In this document: positions 8,780 through 18,223 of the stretch, piece after piece
Position numbering within the stretch: the stretch's first letter is position 1
How the letters are laid out: every line of letters begins with the position of its first letter
NCBI GenBank assembly: GCA_001586965.3
Contig: LUCW03001884.1
Coordinates: 1 to 29,111 of the forward strand
From: Sphaeroforma sirkka
Lineage: Eukaryota > Opisthokonta > Ichthyosporea > Ichthyophonida
DNA: 29,111 nt
Direction: 5' to 3'
Position numbers and translations under genes: made by a program
The notes under the pieces: model-generated
Told to the model about the DNA's origin: nothing
The model's database searches: none
Seen by the model: only the letters and a program-made list of their open reading frames with translations

Positions 8780-10370
8780 GCTATGTTGTCGAAACCGAGT
8801 GAGCATTAAATCTCATCAAAAACAGAGAGAAGTTTTGCACATGTAATTATTTACCTCACTTCCCTCAATTATTCGCAAAAGTGTGCCGTGAGCTGTCTAT
8901 ATATACATAAGCATATACTCTTTACAGTGCTATGTGCCACAGCTCCAGTGCACATCGCAAAAGTACCTACTGTGCAGATGTTATTAATCGAGTCGGAAGA
9001 TGTTTATAAAACCCCCTGTTCAATATATAATATTACCTAGCAATTCCATGCTCAAGGTGCAACTACTAGCAAGCAGCTGGCCAGGTAGAAGGAATTTTCC
9101 GTAGATGTATATATACATAAAAATACGACCTACACATACAATTTATACATCAGTTCCAACATGTCCTCTTAAATTGAACGTACGGTTCCAATCTCCATCC
9201 AAAGTCTACCCGCGCAAGTCAGTCAATCACACGATGACGGATAATGCATCTTGACTGTTGTGTGAGCTATCCGACGTTCGTTGAGTCGATAACCGTGTTT
9301 GGAACTTGTGTGTTTACTCGATTTCCTGTTTACTCTTCTTGGGCCTTTTTGTTTTGTTTTTTTTTCAAATAATTTTTTTCAAGGGTTTATTGAAGTTTAT
9401 TACGTTCTTGAAGAATTCGAGCAGCAGATCAACAGTTGTAATTTGTGACACAGACACAGACATATAGCCAGTAACCATTAGCCAGTCACTACTAAGTCTC
9501 AAACCCTGTGATTTGTGTGTGATCTACGGCGTAGATTGTATATACTTCTCTCTGGTGTGTTGACTGTTGAGTTATTAACGAAGGCATAGAGACCAAGTAG
9601 AGAGAGTGTGAGTAGGGGTGTCCTGACTTCTGACTCCTGACTCCTGACTCATAACTCTTCCGAGTTATATGTGTAGACTTAAGTACATCACAAAACGAAA
9701 AACGCCCCTCGCGGATTGCATTAAAATTTATAAAAACAAACATGTTTTTCGTAAAAACTCTAAATACCCATACTTAGAGTAACTCGAAGTTCACCCAACC
9801 AGTTATGAGCTATGGCCAATGAATGTTCATTTTAATAGAAAACAAAAAGCGAAAGCAGCAACACACCCGTGACAAGAATATACCGATTTATTGGAGTCTG
9901 TAGAACACTCTCAACTACAGATCGGCAAACAAATGTCCTATCTGACAGTCTGACTATCTACATCCTTCGATCGTGTTTGCAGCGTGCGTTGTTGAGATAT
10001 CGGTGGAGAATTATGTAGTAGACAATAACCAGCTGGAATTTCATATTTAAGAAACGAGAGGTAACTCAATGACGCTGTTCAAATAGGTGTTCGTTGTGTC
10101 GAGCTGTCAGCCATACATAGTGGGAATGAATACTTCATAACCACAAGTGCATAACTGCGATTGTAGTCAATTCAAATGGTAGCTTTCAATACTACTATTG
10201 TCAAGCGACTCTTCAGTTATGCGACTTCTACTTGATCGTTTTGCCACCCCGAAAACACCTATTGTGGATTGAATAGGGGTTTCTCAAATGGTTTGTTATC
10301 AATCAAAGAAGGTGATCGTTTGGTAATAACTAATGTTGTATGTTTCTGATTGACACTAGAGGGTTTTAAC
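8780..10370. other. AT-rich intergenic stretch, no gene seen
   Basis: It contains T-rich runs (9343-9380), TATATATACATA words and short frames with no recognisable domain. The only structured feature is the heptamer run at 9621-9648. Confidence 0.5.
9621..9648 (+). repeat. (TCCTGAC)4 heptanucleotide repeat
   Basis: Four units of TCCTGAC (second with TTC). A short palindrome ATAACTCTTCCGAGTTAT follows at 9651-9668. Confidence 0.85.
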
Positions 10371-10487
10371 CGGATGATTGACAAACGGCAAGGGATCTGT
10401 GTGGTTCCAAGTATTATATCATGCACTCGCAAAGGTTCAGACACATAGGTTGATGGGATCCGTTTGATCTAGCATACTACAAATTTT
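10371..10487 (+). repeat. Dispersed stem-forming repeat R, copy 2
   Basis: It starts CGGATGATTGACAAACGGCA and ends TTGATGGGATCCGTTTGATC plus TAGCATACTAC. It is similar along its length to copies 1 and 3. Confidence 0.75.
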
Positions 10488-10696
10488 ACGACAACAGTAT
10501 GTTGTGGTGATCTAACTCAACATCTTTAAGAAGTCTACAGAATCATCTTTTCTATCAGGACTTGTCCGATTGAGGCCTTCAGCAACGCACGATCATGGCA
10601 AAAGGTAAAATCAACCATGACGACCCGAGATCGTGTTGAAAGAAAGGGCTTCATATTCGACTTTATTTTTCTCCGCGTAACGTAACATTTTTTTAA

Positions 10697-10721
10697 ATAA
10701 TATATATATATATATATATAA
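10697..10721. repeat. (TA)n microsatellite
   Basis: An uninterrupted run of AT/TA dinucleotides. A second run is at 11229-11243. Confidence 0.95.
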
Positions 10722-10857
10722 ATCCCTTTTTCTTTAAAAAAATAGATTCTTCAGCCTCTAGTGTATTACCTTTTCTTTTCGGTTGTTTTTTATAATAACG
10801 GGCATAACGCACACAATACAATGTCAATTTTCAAACACAGCGACTGAGAGATGATTG

Positions 10858-10961
10858 TCTAAGCTGGGTCTGTATACATATAGTGCATGCATAGGGGTGT
10901 ATGGGTGTATAGCACACATCCATGAAGGTATAAGCTGTGTCTGTATACATATAGAGCATTT
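10858..10961 (+). repeat. Direct repeat, two ~30-bp copies 72 bp apart
   Basis: TAAGCTGGGTCTGTATACAT at 10859 recurs as TAAGCTGTGTCTGTATACAT at 10931, each followed by ATAG.GCAT. It lies downstream of the last recognised exon of the minus-strand gene. Confidence 0.7.
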
Positions 10962-10998
10962 ATAGAGGCGTATAACAAATATAAACCCGCATACATAC

Positions 10999-11363
10999 CA
11001 GTGAAATTAAGTCTTTTGTTGCATCTCTGTCTACACCTTGGATTAAAGCCATGAGCGGTATGAGACCGTCTCGACCAATCACATCCTCTGGACCGTAAAA
11101 TGAATATATATTCAGTATCCGGCACAAAAAAACCTTTTGCTTCTGAGCAATGTATTCGCGAGCTAGAAGGCCAATGTACTCACGAGCTGACCGCAGCAGG
11201 AAATATGGTAAATATACGTGTACGTGTACATATATATATATATAATACGGGTTAGTCACCACTTCGATACACGCTTGTTTACGATTGTAAAGTTCAGAGA
11301 TCGCAGCCAAATAACATAGCACATCCAGCGTGTATGGTAACGAGGCTTGTTCGCACAAAACCA
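10999..11363 (-). CDS. Two exons of an intron-containing helical-repeat-like gene
   Basis: Upper exon, about 11363-11260: VVLCEQASLPYTLDVLCYLA, then AISELYNRKQACIEV, with acceptor ATGCAG and donor GTG|GTGACT. Lower exon, about 11178 (or 11186) to 10999: YIGLLAREYIAQKQKVFLC, then GPEDVIGRDGLIPLMALIQG and RDATKDLISL, ending at a good donor CTG|GTATGT. The intron between them contains a (TA)n run. The Leu/Ala/Ile periodicity and Gly-Arg-Asp-Gly turns suggest stacked ARM/HEAT-type helices such as those in very large scaffold proteins, but I cannot name the family. The exact acceptor of the lower exon is uncertain (two AG choices; only one keeps the frame with this donor). The same gene probably includes the exon at 12684-12798. 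Confidence 0.5.
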
Positions 11364-11704
11364 CTGCATTTGGCAGCACAAGCACCAAGATACCAAAAGA
11401 GTATAACCACGCCTAGCGCAGTTATGGGCATAACTAGACAGATCGTAGATTCACACACACTGGGAACCCCTTGCAATGGAAAGATATAGCTAACTCTAAG
11501 TATACATGCGTTCACAAATGAAGGCAGAATACAGCCTCACATGCGTACATGCAAGTAGTATGCACATCAGGTTCAGGAATAAGTACGTTTCAACGGATTG
11601 GGAATGGAATAACAGCTGCTATTCACATCAAAAGTCCATATAAGTCATACGTACATGATGAATACGAAAATACCAGTGCAGATACTATGCGCGTAATAGC
11701 CAGG

Positions 11705-11925
11705 ACACATATGTAAGGAGGCATAAAACATAATAATAAACAATAGAGCACACATACATAAGGTGGCATACAACATAATAATAAATAATAAGAGTACACA
11801 TACGTAAAGTGGCATACATGACAAATAATAATAAAGTACACATACGTAAATTGGCATACAACATGTCAATTAATAACAAAAGTACACATACGTAAGGAGG
11901 CATACAACACAACAATAAACTTGCA
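11705..11925 (-). repeat. ~45-bp minisatellite, five units
   Basis: ACACATAYGTAARGWGGCAT begins units at 11705, 11750, 11796, 11838 and 11884 (spacing 42-46), each ending in AATAATAA-type sequence. The period of ~15 codons gives repetitive minus-strand peptides such as CCMPPYVCVL, which I regard as a by-product. It lies in a probable intron. Confidence 0.85.
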
Positions 11926-12297
11926 GACCATGTGAAAGTATTTATACACACGGGAAGTAAAGTGTTAGTTGTGATTATAATGTATAACATAAACATATGT
12001 ACATACATAGACAGATACAACCACAAAAAAAACTGCATATAAATTGTATAGTAAAATAAGTAACAAACATTGGCTGTGTAGCTATATACATGACTACAAC
12101 AGGTACCAAAACAACCAACACCAGCGATGTTAATGTACATCTACCCAAGCCCAACTAACAAAGAGATATGTATTATCAGGGTGTGATCAAAACGATACAG
12201 CCCACGCGAACTCATAGTGAGACATATGCACAGCAAGCAGTACGGGATGTTGGAGAGAATAGCCTAAATATGACGATATGATATCCTGGATATATAT

Positions 12298-12352
12298 GCA
12301 CGAAGGTTTGCCTAGATATAACACGCACGAAGGTTTGCCTAGATATAGCACG
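12298..12352 (+). repeat. 27-bp direct tandem duplication
   Basis: GCACGAAGGTTTGCCTAGAT + ATAACAC occurs twice with one change (ATAGCAC). Confidence 0.9.
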
Positions 12353-12683
12353 CATGTGCGTGTAGAAAATCACGTAACCACACCAAAAGTGCGACCGTTT
12401 GAGTAGGATATAATAAGCCAAAAGAAAAATAGTTCAGCACACATGAGGTATGATGCATGCATACAACATTATACATTGCTACTGCCTTCTTGGAATAAAT
12501 AAAAACTACATCTATCAAGCCTGAACACTCGCTCTGGTCTCCCGGGAGTTCCTATATTCAATCCGTGTACTATAGCACCAACGGCATAGTCCAACCACAC
12601 ATACAGGTAGGTACACACATTGGGACTGGTTATATATAACCCATAAACGTACCCACAAACATGCACAGTACAAACGACTCTAC

Positions 12684-12798
12684 CTGCTACACCCAGGGCT
12701 CCAGGCAGTCCATGCATGGCATGCTGCGATTCGAGTGTTTTGAACATATCTTCAGCTTCAGCTTGGAGTGATCCCACCTCCTCTATCGAGAGAAGGTA
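12684..12798 (-). CDS. Upstream exon of the same minus-strand gene
   Basis: The 115-nt exon follows acceptor CATACTGCAG and ends at donor GCAG|GTAGAG. It encodes YLLSIEEVGSLQAEAEDMF, then KTLESQHAMHGLPGALGVA. Its end phase (one spare base) fits the exon beginning at 11363, giving ...GVA-V-VLCEQ.... A further frame at 12490-12600 (LDYAVGAIVHGLNIGTPGRP) also looks protein-like and may be an alternative or intervening exon, but no acceptor in the right phase is convincing. No family assigned. Confidence 0.45.
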
Positions 12799-12842
12799 CT
12801 GCAGTATGACGAGTAAACGATACTATACTACTGTCGTTGCGC

Positions 12843-12916
12843 AATAACCAGGCACGTCAAGTAAATGAATACTATATGTAATAACCAGGCACGTCAAGTG
12901 AATGAATACAATATGT
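12843..12916 (+). repeat. 37-bp direct tandem duplication
   Basis: AATAACCAGGCACGTCAAGT followed by RAATGAATACWATATGT is present twice in tandem. Confidence 0.9.
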
Positions 12917-13028
12917 AATGTACTACGAGTACGTCTTTGACTTTATATATATTTACATACTAAAACAATACCGATAGCTTACTTAGCCTTCTAGGTACAT
13001 ACTAAAAAAATGGTACACATCGTCTGAT

Positions 13029-13373
13029 ATGCTTGCGAATTGGAAAGTAGGGGGGTTTCGTCTGGGTGGTGATCCCGCACCAACCTCTGTTCGACAGGGT
13101 ATTCTGAGATCCCGTCTTTTAAAGAAATCGGTCGTGTTCAACACAATGCTTGACCCTCGTGCAATCTCCCGGAAACTGAAATCGAAACCGAAGTCATCAC
13201 ATATTCCTAACGTGCCATATACGTCAGTGTCAGCCCCGATGCTGCTAAAACTATTAGGACTGGGTTCGGTCCGTTACCAGAGTCGCTGTATGGTCGAAAA
13301 CAGATTCAAGAGGCGAAACGATGTGACATCCGGGCACGGCGAATACTACAGTTTTCGGAATCAATTACAATGA
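13029..13373 (+). CDS. Hypothetical basic ORF, 114 codons
   Basis: The ATG-started frame encodes MLANWKVGGFRLGGDPAPTS, a Lys/Arg-rich middle (SRKLKSKPKSSHIPN) and a C-terminus with RYQSRCMVENRFKRRND. GC content is higher than in the flanking DNA, which supports coding. No motif, membrane segment or splice site is recognised. It could be an exon or a captured gene fragment. Confidence 0.35.
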   Translation: MLANWKVGGFRLGGDPAPTSVRQGILRSRLLKKSVVFNTMLDPRAISRKLKSKPKSSHIPNVPYTSVSAPMLLKLLGLGSVRYQSRCMVENRFKRRNDVTSGHGEYYSFRNQLQ

Positions 13374-13517
13374 ATGATGAGCGGAGTGATCGCTAAAACC
13401 ATTGACTACAAATGGGGAACGGGTTCATACACTGGGTGCGACAGTAGAGTAACATAAAATAAAGAAATACAAACAGTTTAGTTGTTTTTTTTTTTTAGGA
13501 TTATTTTCCGTATTCAT

Positions 13518-13882
13518 TTTGTTTTTGGTGCAAACAATCTCACAGGGGGTCTTGGGCCATTTTTTTCTACACAACCCGTGGCCATTTGTTTGCATATATT
13601 TGTTTTGGGTGCAAACGACCTCACAGGGGCTCTTGGGCCATTTTTTTCTACACAACCCCGTGGCCATTTGTTTGCATAAATTTGTTTTGGGTGCAAACGA
13701 CCTCACAGGGGCTCTTGGGCCATTTTTTCTACACAACCCCGTGGCCTTTTGTTTGCATAAATTTGTTTTGGGTGCAAACGACCTCACTGGGGGGTCTTGG
13801 GCCATTTTTTCTACACAACCCCGTGGCCTTTTGTTTGCAAAAAAATTTGTTTTGGGTGCAAACGACCTCACAGGGGTTCGGA
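13518..13882 (+). repeat. 82-bp satellite, about 4.4 units
   Basis: Units start with TTTGTTTTGGGTGCAAACGA at 13518, 13599, 13681, 13762 and 13846 (spacing 81, 82, 81, 84). Each holds CTCACAGGGG, CTTGGGCCATTTTTT, CTACACAACCC and GTGGCC.TTTGTTTGCA. Frames are open on both strands through the array only because the unit has few stops. Copies are close (mostly homopolymer and single-base changes), so the amplification is recent. Confidence 0.95.
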
Positions 13883-14156
13883 AATTTGCTAGTGTAAATA
13901 TAAATTTCACACAAAATATATCAAAAATTATCACACACACACGCAGACACACATACAGACTATTATATCATACGGGTCTAGACAACTGTACTATCGAAGA
14001 CTTGCACGAAACAAGATCGTTTCTGAGAATCGCAAGCATAAGAGTCGTCGCTGCTATGACGCTAGATGCGACATATCTCACGTATGTATTAAAGTATAAT
14101 TTTTTTAAGTGCACTTCATTTTTTTTTTTGTAACTTGTAATATATCACGTTGTACA

Positions 14157-14276
14157 CGGACGATTGACAAACGGCAACGGATCTGTGTAGTTCAAGTGTA
14201 ATACCGTGCTCTCACAGAGTTTCGAGTGTTTTGGATGATGAGATCCGTTTGGTCTAGCATACGACATAGTTTGCAT
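14157..14276 (+). repeat. Dispersed stem-forming repeat R, copy 3
   Basis: It starts CGGACGATTGACAAACGGCA, has GTAGTTCAAGTGTAATACCG in the middle and ends GATGAGATCCGTTTGGTCTA + GCATACGAC. It follows the 3' end of the helical-repeat gene by about 30 bases on the minus strand, in the same relation as copy 1 to the SET-like ORF. Confidence 0.75.
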
Positions 14277-14305
14277 AAATACCGGTTGATCTGCAACGGA
14301 TTAGA

Positions 14306-15040
14306 AATTTGCGAGCAATTGCATCCATCTTTGCCCGATTTGCACTGTTGCGTCCCAACTTCCACGCCACCCTGAACAGCGCGTCCTTCAGCTTCATTGC
14401 TTGCAATCGCACCGCCTCGTGCAAGTTGCATTCTAGCAATTCACAGAACCCAAACTCCCCCAGCATCTTATCTGCATTCGCAAAGTGCGCAATCGTCGAC
14501 CCCACCACTCGCCACGACTGTGTCTGGGTCGCAACCGCCTCCGCCTCGGTGCTCGTACTACACCCATCCCCCAACAGTTGCGTTAGAAACTCTGCCAGCC
14601 GCACCGCCGTGTGTGCATCCAGAAACGGTGCGTCATAGTCTGGGTTAGCCTCCTGCAACGCCCCCAGCTTCTTCAACGCCCTCTCCAACATGTCCTTTTT
14701 ACTACCACTGCTACTACTAGTGCACATATTACCCCGTCCCACCAGCTTGCCCACCACACTCACCAGCACGTCCACCAGCTCCTCGCTCTGGGTTGACCCA
14801 CCCCATGCGCACAACACGTCCACCAGACACAACGCCGTTGCCATGTCCATCATCCCCGTCGCATACGCACACGCCATTCGGTCCTCATACTGCTCCGCCC
14901 CCTCTGGGAACACTACCACAATCTCTGCAATCGCCCACCACACAATCTGGCTGTGCTCAGCATTGTACTCGGCCAGGCACTCCAGTGACCTGTGCGCACT
15001 CTCCAGTAACTCCCCCACGCCACATGAGTTCAGTCGCTCC
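14306..15040 (-). pseudogene. 3' part of a helical-repeat-like gene, cut by retrotransposon A
   Basis: Directly after the LTR the frame reads ERLNSCGVGELLESAHRSLE and goes on through Leu/Ala-rich amphipathic helices (QIVWWAIAEIVVVFPEG, MACAYATGMMDMATALCLVD, LDAHTAVRLAEFLTQLLG, KLKDALFRVAWKLGRNSANR). It ends in IARKF near 14306, after which it runs into AT-rich DNA and repeat R. Removing the element and one CTCC copy joins this frame exactly to ...WDSPCGKE at 22697. GC is markedly above the surroundings. The periodicity suggests an alpha-solenoid (HEAT/ARM type); a karyopherin-like protein is a guess only. Confidence 0.6.
15037..15040. repeat. Target-site duplication CTCC of element A (left)
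   Basis: CTCC immediately precedes the LTR end at 15041 and recurs at 22693-22696 immediately after the other LTR. A fifth base (T) also matches if one LTR edge is shifted. Confidence 0.85.
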
Positions 15041-15636
15041 TGTAAACTTCGATGGAAATTACTAGGTTTCAAACTATATTAAACTAAAATACAATTTAGT
15101 CAGTTAGGATTTAGCAGTGGTAGCTTGTGTAAGAATGATCGGGACTGCCTCTTGTTAAGAGCCTAAATATCCTCGATCACACAGGGCGTACCTCTAGCTG
15201 TTCTTTATTGAATAATTTTCACTAGGAGTACTAAGTGTTCATGACCACTTGCCTAATTTGTAAATAGACATAATAACGTAAGTCACGTTAATACATTAGC
15301 TGATATAAATAAAGTTCCATCTGAAGAAAAGTTAAAAAAAAAAAAAAAGACTTATTGGATTTTGGAGATTGGCGGGAGGACCAAAATCTATAAGTAGTAG
15401 TTCGGAGATTATAAAATTTAGTTTATAATATCCTACATCTACTAATGTCTCAAATAGGTCCAAGTAGATGAGTCATACCAAATACTCAGGCTATTGGAGC
15501 CATCAAAGTGAATTTAGAACACTTTGGAAATATTGGAAAAAGAGCTTGTACTAAATTATTTAAAATACAAATAAAACCAATGTATTATCTCAATTGATCT
15601 TGATATTTTAGACTGACCGGAGGCCGTATTTCTACA
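15041..15636 (-). repeat. 3' LTR of element A
   Basis: In element sense it begins TGTAGAAATACGGCCTCCGG and ends CCATCGAAGTTTACA. It contains AATAAAG, a likely polyadenylation signal. It carries an A15 run where the 5' LTR has A7GA5. Confidence 0.97.
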
Positions 15637-15648
15637 TAGCCCCCCAGT
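15637..15648 (-). promoter_or_regulatory. Polypurine tract
   Basis: In element sense ACTGGGGGGCTA lies immediately before the 3' LTR. A G-rich purine run here is where plus-strand DNA synthesis is primed in LTR elements. Confidence 0.7.
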
Positions 15649-15763
15649 AGCTTTTAGAACTACGAACGTACGTTAAGATACGATCTAGTTGGTAAAGCAA
15701 AACCAAAGTAAAAACGGTTTCGGTCATGACTTATCGAGTAAGTATGTGCCTATATGTACGAGT

Positions 15764-16534
15764 TCAAGACTCATGTTGTACTCTATGTCGTTTAGTATTT
15801 GGTCCAGTAACCATTTCCGATGTAGGCGCCTTACGTTTATTATTTGGTAAGGTAATAGCCAAAGGCTGTTCTTCATTAGTAAGTAAGTTTGAACAATTTT
15901 CTGCACTGTTGGTAAGCAGATCAGAAAGTTTAGTCACGTAGGAAGTAGGTGGCAAATAGGGAATTTCAGATCCGTCAGGGTTTGTAGTCACCTGAGGAAA
16001 CCCTTTTCGTTTATCTCGTGTGTTCTTATGTAAACGCTTATTCCATTTCTTATTAAAGATACGAAGAAAGTCGCGAGATTCACGAAATGCATCGGAGGTT
16101 AGCCAAGCTACTGTCCCATCCATGAAACGGGTCTTGTAGTAAGTGTAACCGTCTTCGGATGTTTTATCAATTATATCTTTGACTTGTGACTCCATAACTG
16201 GTATATCAGAATCAAATGAGCGAGCGAATGAGAGTTCGGAGGTAGGGATACGGTGAGTGCCTAGATTGGTTGCGCTAGTACCATCAATGTTATTCACTTC
16301 GTAAGTATCACTCTTCTCATCATGGTAGGAAATAACAAAAGGTCCTATCGTCTTAGAAGAAAGTTCGGTAACGTTGGCGTTTCGATTTATAATGTTAACG
16401 TAATCGCCGACTTTGAACTGAACAATGTTCTTAGTGTTATTCCATCGGTCATACGCTTTAAGTAGGACGCGATTCTTGTGCTCGAGTAAACAGGGGTAAA
16501 CAACGTTCTGCATATGCTCGATCTTTGTAGCCAC
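15764..16534 (-). CDS. Integrase C-terminus: GPY/F and chromodomain-like module (family A)
   Basis: The frame contains KAYDRWNN and VGDYVNIINR, then the GPY/F motif (SKTIGPFVISYHDEKSDTYE). A chromodomain-like segment follows (VKDIIDKTSEDGYTYYKTRF, then DGTVAWLTSDAF and FLRIFNKKW) with the usual V..I-Y...F-W-F pattern. A basic tail with RHKN/KRKG-type clusters and NKRKAP follows. In chromoviruses this module tethers the pre-integration complex to marked chromatin. It is out of frame with the integrase core by one base at a CCCC run near 16531-16536, so it is probably one polyprotein. Confidence 0.75.
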   Translation of the reverse strand: MATKIEHMQNVVYPCLLEHKNRVLLKAYDRWNNTKNIVQFKVGDYVNIINRNANVTELSSKTIGPFVISYHDEKSDTYEVNNIDGTSATNLGTHRIPTSELSFARSFDSDIPVMESQVKDIIDKTSEDGYTYYKTRFMDGTVAWLTSDAFRESRDFLRIFNKKWNKRLHKNTRDKRKGFPQVTTNPDGSEIPYLPPTSYVTKLSDLLTNSAENCSNLLTNEEQPLAITLPNNKRKAPTSEMVTGPNTKRHRVQHES

Positions 16535-17084
16535 GGGGTAGCGTGTTTCTCGGGCGCAGTTTTATCAAACGTTGCTTGTAATTCACTATAGCGGCCAAAG
16601 AAATAGTGAAACGGGAGTGTTCCAGTTTGAGGATTCATGCAGTTATTCATTTGAGTCTGAACCCATTTCAAATGATAAGGCCACATATCCTCAACGTCGT
16701 CTAGTGCGGTACGCAAGAGTTTCTTAAGTTCTCTATGACGTGTCTCATTTGCACCCTGCGTTTGAGGTTTGTAAGGAACACCACGCCTATGGGTCATGCC
16801 TGATACGAGTATAAGTGCCTCCATTACGTCGGTACAAAACTCACTACCGTTATCAGAACATAGTACTCGGGGAAACCGAAGTCATTAAAGACGTGATAGC
16901 ATAATTCTGCCACTGTTTGTGGACGTTTGTTCGGTATTGCATAAAGCAAGTTATAGCCCAAAGCCACACAAAAGAAATGACAGATATATACATCGCCAGT
17001 ATGCTTGGATCGCGGGAGTTTAACCAAATCGACTATGACTCGGCGCATCGGTTGGTCTTCTGTCACACTTTTAGGGGTGCCCAA
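16387..17084 (-). CDS. Integrase catalytic core (family A), two shifted frames
   Basis: The first aspartate lies in RRVIVDLVKLPRSKHTGD and the second in a CSDNGSEF motif that appears only if one C is added in the CCCC run near 16872-16876. The glutamate lies in QGANETRHRELKKLL. These are the D,D-35-E residues that insert the cDNA into host DNA. The upstream HHCC finger is in the 17063-18223 frame (HPALKE, then RRCTDCEKNQIKRYGWAPL). The breaks at AAAA (~17070) and CCCC are single-base. Confidence 0.85.
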
Positions 17085-18223
17085 CCGTATCGCTTGATCT
17101 GGTTCTTTTCACAATCAGTACAGCGTCGGTATACTTCACGTATGGTTTCTTTCAGCGCCGGGTGATCAAGCCCTGCACAAATAGCCATTTTATAAGTATG
17201 CTCATATGCTCGATGCGTTAAATTATGTATAATTTTAACTCTACTTTCGAGCTCCTCTAAGTCAGTCAGATTCTGCGTAACGCTGGCTGGATGAACCATA
17301 GTCATGTTGGAAAGGGCAACCTCAGTATCAGGAGGGGTAGAGTCCTGAGATACATAATTGACAACATTGGATTGTTGAAGTATCTTCTTCAGTGGTTTCG
17401 CAACTCCTGGCTGTTCTTTAAGCAGCGCTTTAAGTAGTCGAGTGCGAGCTTCAGGTTCTCTTAGAGTTTTGAGTCTTTGATCCATGGCCTTAGCTAGTTC
17501 CATGTTTTTACGATCTAATGCCGTTTCAATCGGCATTACCTCGACTGCAATCTTGTTGGGTGCATGTGTTGTACGAGTCTTGAGCTTTTGTTCAAACTCT
17601 TTAGACTCCTCTAGTTTAGCTATGAATTCGGTTGAGGGTTTCCACTTAGTGGTACCTGCAGGACCGATGCGACAAACAATGGTGTGTTTCCAAGGTGTCT
17701 TCTTAATAGAATAGGATCCCTGATACAAAAACGTGTCGGTTTCACGGTCGACATGAATAGGTTCGTCTTGAATCATATTAATTAAATCACGTATCCATGG
17801 GTCGGAGTTACGTAAGGGACAACACAGCGTAATGGTAGATTTAGTAATATTAATATAATTTAACAACTGTGCGATAAGTTGACAAGGTGGGTTAGCCCAC
17901 GCATTATGCTTTGATAAGTCAAGCTGAAATGCATCACCTTTAGGATGAGTCAACGACCTATATTCAGAAACCTGTTTGTTATGTTCTGCGGCAAACATAT
18001 CAACAGTAAATGGACCCCATCGTGATTGAGCGAGGTTAAACCATTTCTTATTTAGCATCCAATCGGTTGCTAATAACTCCTTGACTGTTTTCTGGTAGTC
18101 GGGCACAAGTCGAGAGAGCATGTCAGGAAGATGGTTATGTATTCCTGGTATGTGTGTTATATTAAAAGCGAACTTGGCAATAATGTCATGCCAGCGGCTC
18201 ACCAACTGTGAATCAGGGTTCAT
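17063..18223 (-). CDS. End of RNase H, DIRS-type 'VDMFA...NPP' domain and integrase zinc finger (family A)
   Basis: It opens with the RNase H tail (LVSRWHDIIAKFAFNITHIP, then HNHLPDMLSR). Residues ~65-150 read RWGPFTVDMFAAEHNKQVSE, YRSLTHPKGDAF and ANPPCQLIAQLLNYI, then LCCPLRNSDPWIRDLI. This matches the segment that in DIRS-like elements follows RNase H and resembles Dam-type methyltransferases (VDLFA..., DAF, N-P-P). The rest is a charged linker (~residues 190-300) and the HHCC finger. The family-B copy has the same block (FGPHTIDMFAVHHNTQ), so it is conserved. Activity as a methyltransferase is not shown. Confidence 0.75.
   Translation of the reverse strand: MNPDSQLVSRWHDIIAKFAFNITHIPGIHNHLPDMLSRLVPDYQKTVKELLATDWMLNKKWFNLAQSRWGPFTVDMFAAEHNKQVSEYRSLTHPKGDAFQLDLSKHNAWANPPCQLIAQLLNYINITKSTITLCCPLRNSDPWIRDLINMIQDEPIHVDRETDTFLYQGSYSIKKTPWKHTIVCRIGPAGTTKWKPSTEFIAKLEESKEFEQKLKTRTTHAPNKIAVEVMPIETALDRKNMELAKAMDQRLKTLREPEARTRLLKALLKEQPGVAKPLKKILQQSNVVNYVSQDSTPPDTEVALSNMTMVHPASVTQNLTDLEELESRVKIIHNLTHRAYEHTYKMAICAGLDHPALKETIREVYRRCTDCEKNQIKRYGWAPLKV

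Noticed and set aside
9492..9743. 83-codon minus-strand ORF
   Set aside because: It spans the TCCTGAC heptamer repeat and has no recognisable protein pattern.
11623..12140. Cys/Tyr-rich repetitive minus-strand ORFs
   Set aside because: They are translations of the ~45-bp minisatellite, with periodicity explained by the DNA repeat.
13962..14081. Exon-like frame (DNCTIEDLHETRSFLRIAS) ending at CAC|GTATGT
   Set aside because: There is a donor-like end, but no convincing acceptor and no recognised domain, so it is too weak to list as a gene.
13425..14133. Long ORFs on both strands over the 82-bp satellite
   Set aside because: The unit is 81-84 bp, so the frame rotates between copies, and both strands are open only because the repeat lacks stops.
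14254..15072. ORF that seems to begin with MKPSNFHRSL fused to the helical-repeat gene; the same start recurs at 21689-22129 and 26061-26579
   Set aside because: The peptide is the translation of the LTR end from a TTG codon. It appears wherever an LTR edge meets an open frame and is not a shared protein domain.
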